From NCBI GenBank assembly GCA_944364705.1, contig CALVWH010000119.1, positions 1 through 8,558 on the forward strand: DNA of 8,558 bases, read 5' to 3'. A program made the translations under genes and the position numbers. Positions 1 to 5,253 of the stretch are shown here, one piece after another. Below the pieces are notes generated by a model. It did not search any database. It had not been told where the DNA came from and saw only the letters and a program-made list of their open reading frames with translations. Source of the DNA: an uncultured Bacilli bacterium. GTDB lineage: Bacteria; Bacillota_I; Bacilli_A; RF39; UBA660. How positions within the stretch are numbered: the first letter of the stretch is position 1; every line of letters begins with the position of its first letter.

Positions 1-29
1 AAAACTTTTAAAAACACCCTAAAAAACAG

Positions 30-58
30 TTGGCAAACATCTTTATGTTTGCTATAAT
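30..58 (+). promoter_or_regulatory. Sigma-A promoter of the ABC transporter operon
   Basis: The -35 box is TTGGCA (30-35), followed by a 17-bp spacer and a perfect TATAAT -10 box (53-58). TG at 50-51 makes it an extended -10 promoter. The transcription start should fall near 64-66, giving a leader of about 22 bases before the ATG at 88. The spacer is occupied by an inverted repeat, described separately. No other promoter precedes the two transporter genes. Confidence 0.82.
33..52. promoter_or_regulatory. Perfect inverted repeat in the promoter spacer, candidate operator
   Basis: GCAAACAT (33-40) and ATGTTTGC (45-52) are exact reverse complements separated by CTTT. The repeat covers the last three bases of the -35 box and ends right at the -10 box, so a dimeric repressor bound here would block RNA polymerase. 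It lies upstream of the predicted transcription start, so it would act as DNA and not as an RNA hairpin. Small ABC exporter operons of low-GC Gram-positives are often controlled by GntR/YtrA-type regulators, but no regulator gene is visible and its identity is unknown. Confidence 0.6.
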
Positions 59-87
59 TTTCATAATAAAAAAAAAGGAGTAATCAT

Positions 88-786
88 ATGAAATTAATCA
101 TTAAAAATCTAAAAAAAAGTTTTGGTAAAAAAGAAGTATTAAAAGACATCAATTTTACGTTTGAAAAAGGAAAAATTTATGGTTTATTAGGTCGAAATGG
201 TGCTGGAAAAACCACGTTTTTCAATTGTTTAAATGAAGATATTGAAATCGATGAAGGAGAATTTTATCTTCTCGATCATCAAGAAAAAAAGAAAATTGAG
301 GCAGACGACATTGGATATGTATTATCAACACCAAACGTTCCAGAATTTTTAACTGGTAGAGAGTTTTTAACCTTCTTTATTGATATTCATAAAAAAAGAA
401 TCAAAAATTTAAAAACACCCGATGAATACTTTGATTTCATGAAAATAGAAAAAGAAGATCGAGACCGTTTGTTAAAAGATTATTCTCATGGAATGAAAAA
501 TAAAATGCAAATGCTCGTTCATATCATCGCACAACCAGAAGTTTTGCTACTTGATGAACCTCTAACCTCTTTCGATGTTATTGTTGCCGAAGAAATGAAA
601 CAAATGTTAAAAGAAATCAAAAAAGACCATATTCTTATTTTTTCTACCCATATTATGGAATTAGCCTTAGATCTATGTGATGAAATTGTCATTTTAAATA
701 AAGGGATTTTAAGAGAAATGCCAAAAGGAAATCTCAAAGAAAAACAATTCAAAGAAGCCATCATGGAAGCTTTAAAGGAGGAATAA
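88..786 (+). CDS. ABC transporter ATP-binding protein
   Basis: This is the ATPase subunit of an ABC transporter (232 residues), expected to power the membrane protein encoded next to it from the cytoplasmic face. Visible motifs are Walker A GRNGAGKTT (35-43), a degenerate signature YSHGM (132-136) in place of LSGGQ, Walker B VLLLDEP (152-158), the D-loop SFD (161-163) and the H-loop histidine H188 in STH. The usual Q-loop glutamine is not obvious near residue 79-81 (YVLSTP), a departure also seen in some exporter-type ATPases. The length is that of a single nucleotide-binding domain without extension. The start is supported by AGGAG (76-80) seven bases before ATG. The stop is one base from the permease start, so the two are co-transcribed and probably translationally coupled. 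The domain organisation resembles ATPases of ABC-2-like or YtrB-like exporters; the substrate cannot be told. Confidence 0.93.
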   Translation: MKLIIKNLKKSFGKKEVLKDINFTFEKGKIYGLLGRNGAGKTTFFNCLNEDIEIDEGEFYLLDHQEKKKIEADDIGYVLSTPNVPEFLTGREFLTFFIDIHKKRIKNLKTPDEYFDFMKIEKEDRDRLLKDYSHGMKNKMQMLVHIIAQPEVLLLDEPLTSFDVIVAEEMKQMLKEIKKDHILIFSTHIMELALDLCDEIVILNKGILREMPKGNLKEKQFKEAIMEALKEE

Positions 787-787
787 G

Positions 788-2365
788 ATGCTACAAACAT
801 TTATACTTTCCTATAAATTAAAAAATACTTATCGTGTCAATAGTATTCTTTATTCCATCAAGCAATTACCAATTATCAAAAAAATATTACCAGACCGTTT
901 ATATAAAAGCAAAGCGTTAAAAATTATTGGGAACATTTTAAGTACACTTATCGAAATTTGTAGTATTTTCTTAGGAAAATTTATATATATATATTTTTGT
1001 ATTTTCTGTATGCTTTCCCTTTATAAAATAGACAAAGCAGATGTTTTTCTTCATCTATTTTTCTTTTTAACCTTGATTGGTAGTATTTTAAATACCTATA
1101 TGTTTAATCCAACCAAAGATAAATATTATGCCATGATGATTTTAAAAATGGATGCGAAAAAATATACCCTATCCAATTATTTTTATGCAATGATAAAAAC
1201 CTTCCTTGGCTTTCTTCCCTTTACGATCTTGTTTGGTCGGATGGTCAACGTCCCTCTTTGGATTTGCATTTCTATGCCATTATTTGTTGTTTGCTCTAAA
1301 ATCTCTTATAGTGCTTACATTTTAAAAGATTTCGAAAAAACAAAAATTGCCAAAAATGAAAACAATTTAAGTAAAATTACTTGGCTCATCCTTGCTCTTT
1401 TCCTTGTTTTAGCATATGGACTTCCATATCTTGGAATCACGATTTCTTCTGGAAGCTGGATTTTCTTTTTCCTTATTAGCTTTGTCTGTGCCTTTTTTAG
1501 CATTCGTCAAATTCTTTCTTTTGATCAATACAAACAAATCTATAAACAAATCTTGACAATGGAAAATGTCTATGCCGTTCAAAATGCAAGTAGCACCCAA
1601 ACACTCAAAGATAACGTTTCCAAACAAATCGAACTTGATCAAAACCTTACGAGTAAAAAGCAAGGATTTGCTTACTTTCATGATGTATTTGTCAAACGAC
1701 ACCGAAAAATTTTAACAAAAGCGATTAAAAAACAAGCCGCCATCTTATTGCTTCTTTTTATCCTTTTAACCCTTTTCCTTTTGGTAAACCCAACCATAAA
1801 AAAACAAATCAATCAAATTCTACTTGTTTACTTACCATATTTTGTTTTCATTCTATATTGCATGAACCGAAGTTCTTCTGTTACACAAGCAATGTTTATG
1901 AATTGTGATCATAGTATGCTCACCTATCGATTTTACCGAACCCCAAACGTTATCTTAGGAATCTTTAAAGAACGATTAAAAACGCTAATTACTATCAATT
2001 TATTTCCAGCTGCACTATTAGGTTTAGGACTCGCTTTTTTCTTATACTTATCTGGTGGTACCGACCATCCAAGCAATTATTTTATTTTAATTTTTTCTAT
2101 TTTAGCTATGAGTGTGTTCTTTTCCGTTCATTATTTAGTTCTTTACTATTTGTTACAACCATATAATGCCAATACGGAAATAAAAAGTAGTACTTATACC
2201 GTTGTTCAAGGACTTACCTATTTTGTTTGTTATTTCTTTATCGGTATAAAATTACCAACGGTATCTTTTGGAATCGCAATGATTATTTTTTGTATTGCAT
2301 ATTCCCTTATCTCTTTTGCACTAGCTTATAAAAAAGCCCCAAAAACCTTTAAGTTAAGAATATAA
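788..2365 (+). CDS. ABC transporter permease, multi-pass membrane protein
   Basis: This 525-residue, very hydrophobic protein is presumed to be the membrane subunit for the preceding ATPase. By eye there are about 12 membrane segments in two halves: roughly 46-78 (perhaps two), 86-106, 131-150, 155-170, 198-219 and 223-243, then a charged loop at 244-313, then 317-334, 342-360, 400-421, 431-457, 471-488 and 492-513. The charged loop and basic ends suggest cytoplasmic regions. I recognise no catalytic motif and no specific permease family; the assignment rests on gene order and topology. The start has a strong ribosome binding site, AAAGGAGG (774-781), six bases upstream and inside the end of the ATPase gene. 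A (TA)6 tract at 982-993 encodes part of the first membrane segment. With two halves in one chain it could work as a single subunit with an ATPase dimer (inference). Roles in peptide or antibiotic export, or in resistance, are possible but unproven. Confidence 0.8.
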   Translation: MLQTFILSYKLKNTYRVNSILYSIKQLPIIKKILPDRLYKSKALKIIGNILSTLIEICSIFLGKFIYIYFCIFCMLSLYKIDKADVFLHLFFFLTLIGSILNTYMFNPTKDKYYAMMILKMDAKKYTLSNYFYAMIKTFLGFLPFTILFGRMVNVPLWICISMPLFVVCSKISYSAYILKDFEKTKIAKNENNLSKITWLILALFLVLAYGLPYLGITISSGSWIFFFLISFVCAFFSIRQILSFDQYKQIYKQILTMENVYAVQNASSTQTLKDNVSKQIELDQNLTSKKQGFAYFHDVFVKRHRKILTKAIKKQAAILLLLFILLTLFLLVNPTIKKQINQILLVYLPYFVFILYCMNRSSSVTQAMFMNCDHSMLTYRFYRTPNVILGIFKERLKTLITINLFPAALLGLGLAFFLYLSGGTDHPSNYFILIFSILAMSVFFSVHYLVLYYLLQPYNANTEIKSSTYTVVQGLTYFVCYFFIGIKLPTVSFGIAMIIFCIAYSLISFALAYKKAPKTFKLRI

Positions 2366-2390
2366 GACTATAAAACGTAGTCTTTTTGTT
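2364..2390 (+). terminator. Intrinsic terminator of the ABC operon
   Basis: A perfect 7-bp stem, AAGACTA (2364-2370) and TAGTCTT (2378-2384), with a 7-base loop is followed by TTT, G and TT. The stem starts inside the permease stop codon (TAA, 2363-2365). The T-tract is short and interrupted by a G, so efficiency may be moderate. Confidence 0.72.
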
Positions 2391-2399
2391 TGCAGAAAA

Positions 2400-2501
2400 T
2401 TATTCTTCTTTTAAAGAAATCACATAACTTGTACTATATCCATCCTTTGTTTTATAATTTAAAATATCGACTTTTCCACCATTTTTCCTACAAACTTTTT
2501 T
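2400..2501 (-). pseudogene. Possible 3' remnant of a decayed gene
   Basis: Within the roughly 215-base gap between the permease and the acyltransferase, the minus strand has a 33-codon open frame ending in TAA (2400-2402). Its translation looks protein-like, with Cys, a Gly pair, alternating beta-type residues (for example VDILNYKTKDGYSTSYVISL) and an acidic end. It has no start codon, and TAG and TAA lie immediately upstream in frame, so it is not an intact gene. The call rests only on composition; chance is a real alternative. The rest of the gap contains the ABC terminator and the next promoter. Confidence 0.3.
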
Positions 2502-2550
2502 CTATTATACTATGAAAACATCGTTTTCTTTAAAAAAAGAAATTCAAAGG

Positions 2551-2579
2551 TAGCATTTCTCTTAAAAAAATGATATGAT
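2551..2579 (+). promoter_or_regulatory. Candidate extended -10 promoter for the acyltransferase operon
   Basis: TATGAT (2574-2579) is preceded by TG at 2571-2572, an extended -10 arrangement. The -35 position (about 2551-2556, TAGCAT) matches poorly, which extended -10 promoters tolerate. Transcription would start near 2586, leaving a short leader of about 18 bases that contains the AAGGA ribosome binding site (2593-2597). No better candidate lies closer to the gene. Confidence 0.45.
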
Positions 2580-2603
2580 GAAAGCAAGAACGAAGGAATA
2601 AAC

Positions 2604-3833
2604 GTGAAATATAAAAAAGAAATTATTATTACCGTATTCATAACCATCATGATTCTTTTCTTAAAAAAAATTAATGTTTTTCAAATAGAAAATCGTTTAG
2701 GGAATCCTCTTAGTCTACTTCTAATGATCCTTCTTTTTAGTATCTTTACGATTTATATCCAAAACAAAATCGATCAAAACATACAAAAAAAACAAAGAAA
2801 CTATGAAAATCTTGATCTTTTAAAATATATTAGTTCTATTTTAATTATCATTTTACATCTCCGTCCTTTTCAAAACGATTCTAGTCAATTAGACTTAGTT
2901 TTTAATAACATTATAACTAGAATTTGTGTTCCAATCTTTTTTATCATTACTGGTTATTTTGTTGCAAAAAAAGAAAAAGAAAATCCAAATTATATCACCA
3001 ATTATATAAAAAAAATGATTCCTCTTTATCTTTTCTGGAGTCTTCTTTATGTTCCTTTTCTTATTCAAGCAATCATTCAAAATTGGTCCATCATTGAACC
3101 TTATTTTTTAAAACTTCCTCTCTCTTTTCCAATGACCATAATGCTTCTGATTTTGCTTGCACCAATCGCTCTTTTAGTTCTTCTTTTATACTCTGGTGTT
3201 TATTATCATTTGTGGTATTTTCCAGCCGTTATTTTATCTTTACTTGTCTTAAAAAAATGGAAAGAAAAATTTCATGTTACCTCTTTATTTATCCTTTCTT
3301 TTTTCTTCCTCTTATTTGGAGCGACGGAAACTTATTATGGGGTTCTTCCAGAATCAATCCAATCTCTTTTAGACTATTATTACACCATCTTCTTTACGAC
3401 GAGAAATTTTCTATTTTTTGGATTATTTTATATTGTTTTTGGATACCAAATCGGACAAAAAAAACAAGTATCTGCTTCTTATTGTTTTGAAAAATTAATT
3501 TTCTCTGTTTTTTTACTCATCTTTGAAGCTCTGCTTCTTCATGATCATCATCGTTTAAATAGTAACATTTTACTTTCTTGTGTTCCTCTTGTTTATTACT
3601 TATTTCTCACCTTTCTTTATTTACCAAAACATCACCATCGGAAAGTTCCATTTCGCGAACTATCCAAATATTACTATCTCATTCATCCAATGATTATTTC
3701 TCTTTTTCTAACTTTCCATCCTAGCATTCGCACGCAGCCACTTCGAAGTCTTATGATTGTATTCCTTTTAACGCATATCAGTTCTTGTCTGATCATAAAA
3801 GGAAAAAAAATAAAAAAAGGAGGTCTTTTATGA
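2604..3833 (+). CDS. Membrane acyltransferase, acyltransferase-3 family
   Basis: This 409-residue multi-pass membrane protein matches the acyltransferase-3 family, which moves acyl groups (usually acetyl) onto sugars, peptidoglycan or other envelope polymers. Two hydrophobic N-terminal segments (5-22 and 37-53) precede the family core. The core opens with NLDLLKYISS (69-78) and the conserved histidine H85 in ILHLRPF, followed by RICVPIFFIITGYF (106-119). Later come YYHLWYFPA (200-208), RNFLFFGLFYIVFG (267-280) and the C-terminal YYLIHPMII (357-365), all typical of the family. Only the N-terminal part before the core is longer than usual. The start is GTG, chosen because AAGGA (2593-2597) sits six bases upstream. 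The stop overlaps the start of the next gene (ATGA), pointing to coupled translation with a second acyltransferase. Acceptor and acyl donor cannot be read from the sequence; modification of a surface glycan is the likely role. Confidence 0.87.
   Translation: MKYKKEIIITVFITIMILFLKKINVFQIENRLGNPLSLLLMILLFSIFTIYIQNKIDQNIQKKQRNYENLDLLKYISSILIIILHLRPFQNDSSQLDLVFNNIITRICVPIFFIITGYFVAKKEKENPNYITNYIKKMIPLYLFWSLLYVPFLIQAIIQNWSIIEPYFLKLPLSFPMTIMLLILLAPIALLVLLLYSGVYYHLWYFPAVILSLLVLKKWKEKFHVTSLFILSFFFLLFGATETYYGVLPESIQSLLDYYYTIFFTTRNFLFFGLFYIVFGYQIGQKKQVSASYCFEKLIFSVFLLIFEALLLHDHHRLNSNILLSCVPLVYYLFLTFLYLPKHHHRKVPFRELSKYYYLIHPMIISLFLTFHPSIRTQPLRSLMIVFLLTHISSCLIIKGKKIKKGGLL
3816..3823 (+). promoter_or_regulatory. 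Ribosome binding site fixing the start of the hexapeptide acetyltransferase
   Basis: AAAGGAGG lies six bases before ATG at 3830. It decides against the upstream in-frame TTG at 3785, which has no such site. It is located inside the last codons of the membrane acyltransferase. Confidence 0.85.
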
Positions 3834-4477
3834 ACAATCAAATTCTTGGTGAAGTCGAACTTAAAAATGCATCCATTTCTTTTAAGGGTGACCATAATAT
3901 CTTTTTTTGTAAAAAGAAAGGAATCTTAGAAAATTGTCAAATTCGTTTTACTGGAAGCAATTCTTTAGTTTTTATCGATGAAAATGATTATCCATTATCC
4001 CTTAATATGAGACTTGGAAACGATTCGGTTATTTATATTGGAAAAAAGTGTTACACCAATAAAACAAGTTTTTTATATGCAACCGAAAGAAAACATATTT
4101 TTCTTGGAGATGAACTGCTTTTATCTTTTCATACCTATTTTCGAACTGCTGATCCACATATTCTTTATGATACCAAAACCAACCAAAGAATCAATCCTAG
4201 TCAAAGCATTTTTCTTGGAGATCATATTTGGATTGGACAAGAATGTTTCCTTTTAAAAGGAACGATCATGGGATCTGGTAGTGTCCTTGGTGGTCATAGT
4301 GTCATCACCAAAAAAATAGTTCCATCCAATACGTTATATGCAGGAAATCCAGCCAAAAAAAGAAAAGAACACATCTTTTATGGAAGTCCGGAAGCAACGC
4401 ATGATTTTCATCAAGAAGATATCGAAAAAGCAAAAGTTTATAAAGAAAAAGATTCTTATGTTTATAAGGAAGACTAA
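3830..4477 (+). CDS. Left-handed beta-helix (hexapeptide) O-acetyltransferase, probably truncated at its C-terminus
   Basis: This 215-residue protein resembles acetyl-CoA-dependent sugar O-acetyltransferases of capsule and exopolysaccharide loci. Hexapeptide-type repeats run through roughly 60-175, including MRLGNDSVIYIG, IFLGDE, IFLGDHIWIG (127-136) and MGSGSVLGGHSVIT (147-160). The family motif ADPH (107-110) follows the probable catalytic H101, then RINPS (120-124) and the closing AGNPAK (171-176). The protein should be cytoplasmic and trimeric, as is usual for the family. The start at 3830 overlaps the preceding stop (ATGA) and has its own strong ribosome binding site. The notable oddity is the 3' end: TAA at 4475-4477 is followed in the same frame by 59 sense codons up to TAG at 4655, directly before the next gene's ribosome binding site. 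The catalytic beta-helix is complete without this tail, so activity may remain. Acceptor sugar unknown. Confidence 0.88.
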   Translation: MNNQILGEVELKNASISFKGDHNIFFCKKKGILENCQIRFTGSNSLVFIDENDYPLSLNMRLGNDSVIYIGKKCYTNKTSFLYATERKHIFLGDELLLSFHTYFRTADPHILYDTKTNQRINPSQSIFLGDHIWIGQECFLLKGTIMGSGSVLGGHSVITKKIVPSNTLYAGNPAKKRKEHIFYGSPEATHDFHQEDIEKAKVYKEKDSYVYKED

Positions 4478-4657
4478 CATACACTTTCTTTTCAGCAAAT
4501 GGATGAAACATTATCTTCTTTAAAAACTTCAAAAGAAAAAAAAGAATATTTAGAAACTAAGATATCCAAGCATCTTTATAAAAATCGTTTTGCGATTGAT
4601 GAAAAGAATCCCATATCCATTGGTAAACCATTAAATGTTATGGAAAAGCATAACTAG
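4478..4657 (+). pseudogene. In-frame C-terminal extension of the acetyltransferase, cut off by TAA
   Basis: Reading on in the acetyltransferase frame after TAA (4475-4477) gives 59 uninterrupted codons and a TAG at 4655-4657. The peptide is charged and looks helical: it begins HTLSFQQMDETLSSL, continues with a Lys/Glu-rich stretch, and contains KNRFAI near its residues 35-40. The TAG is followed at once by AAAGGAG (4658-4664) for the next gene, the spacing expected of a genuine gene end in a compact operon. A separate small gene starting at ATG 4499 is less likely because nothing upstream resembles a ribosome binding site. The simplest reading is that the ancestral protein had about 275 residues and a single base change made the TAA; readthrough cannot be excluded. 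Confidence 0.62.
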
Positions 4658-4669
4658 AAAGGAGAAACT

Positions 4670-5245
4670 ATGAACAAGAAAAAAATAGGAATTGTTTTAG
4701 GAATTCTTCTTGTTTGTCTTCTTATCCTTTTTCTAAATCCCAAAGAAAAACCAAAAGAAGAAAACATTCTTTATTCCAAACAATTTGAAAATGTTATTTA
4801 TCGTTTTAAACAAGAAGATTATGCTTTAGGTCAAAATTGGATTATTAGTATAGAAAAAAGTACAGATTTTGGAAAAACTTTTACAAAAATGAATGAAGAA
4901 GGATTAACGGTAAGTCAAAAGCCACTCTTTTCGATTTTAGATCCAACGTTAATTTTTGCGATCAAATCGGAAAATTTACAAAAATACAACGATTATTTAG
5001 GAATCTATGTTTCTCATGATGAAGGAAAAACCTTTCAAAATGCGAAAATTCTTTATGATAAGGATTCGATAGAAATTTTAACCATTGAAAAACCACCTTA
5101 TAAACAAAATCAAGATTTATTGCTGCTTTGCTCAATCTATACGTTAAATGATCAAAGAGATGGTTATCAAACAAAAGAACTGTTTTTCCAAAGTACAGAT
5201 CAAGGGCTTACTTGGACATTAAAAGAAGAAAAAAAGTCTCAATGA
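4670..5245 (+). CDS. Membrane-anchored Asp-box (BNR-like) repeat protein
   Basis: This 191-residue protein has a basic N-terminus and one hydrophobic segment (about 6-22), probably a signal anchor, leaving residues 23-191 outside the membrane. The exterior part has three Asp-box motifs of the S-x-D-x-G-x-T-W/F type: STDFGKTF (64-71), SHDEGKTF (115-122) and STDQGLTW (175-182), 51 and 60 residues apart. Such motifs sit on the turns of beta-propeller blades in sialidases and related proteins. Only about three blades fit, too few for a closed sialidase propeller, and no catalytic Arg triad is evident, so an enzymatic role is not claimed. Cys16 is preceded by Val and does not form a lipobox. The ribosome binding site AAAGGAG (4658-4664) is five bases before ATG. 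As third gene of the acyltransferase operon it may bind or display a surface glycan (inference). Confidence 0.75.
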   Translation: MNKKKIGIVLGILLVCLLILFLNPKEKPKEENILYSKQFENVIYRFKQEDYALGQNWIISIEKSTDFGKTFTKMNEEGLTVSQKPLFSILDPTLIFAIKSENLQKYNDYLGIYVSHDEGKTFQNAKILYDKDSIEILTIEKPPYKQNQDLLLLCSIYTLNDQRDGYQTKELFFQSTDQGLTWTLKEEKKSQ

Positions 5246-5253
5246 GACTTTTT
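5231..5253. terminator. Shared bidirectional intrinsic terminator
   Basis: AAAAAGTCTC (5231-5240) and GAGACTTTTT (5244-5253) are perfect reverse complements around a 3-base loop, AAT. Rightward transcripts continue into a T-rich run; leftward transcripts leave the hairpin into TTCTTCTTTT. The hairpin therefore serves both the acyltransferase operon and htpG. It contains the TGA stop of the Asp-box gene (5243-5245) and touches the htpG TAA (5252-5254). Confidence 0.9.

Noticed and set aside
1409..1702. Antisense open frame within the permease gene, and similar ones at 3683-3895 and 4305-4532
   Set aside because: They lie opposite well-supported genes, lack ribosome binding sites and look like shadows of AT-rich coding sequence.
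2504..2509. Minus-strand TATAAT in the gap before the acyltransferase
   Set aside because: No -35 box at suitable spacing and no start codon downstream; TATAAT is expected by chance in such AT-rich sequence.
2525..2542. TTTCTTT/AAAGAAA hairpin with four-base loop
   Set aside because: A/T-only stem apart from one pair, no T-run after it, and no gene ending there; likely compositional.
3785..3829. Upstream in-frame TTG start for the hexapeptide acetyltransferase, adding 15 residues
   Set aside because: No ribosome binding site precedes it, while ATG at 3830 has AAAGGAGG at ideal spacing. The added residues are translated from the A-rich binding-site region.
4499..4657. Independent 52-residue gene starting at ATG 4499
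   Set aside because: No ribosome binding site upstream, and the frame is exactly that of the interrupted acetyltransferase; a severed C-terminus explains it better.
4715..4717. Cys16 of the Asp-box protein as a lipoprotein attachment site
   Set aside because: The residue before Cys is Val and the cysteine is inside a continuous hydrophobic stretch, so the lipobox rule is not met.
3831..5245. Mycoplasma-type code with TGA as Trp
   Set aside because: TGA ends two genes at natural positions (3831 and 5243), Trp is encoded by TGG, and no conserved gene contains an internal TGA.
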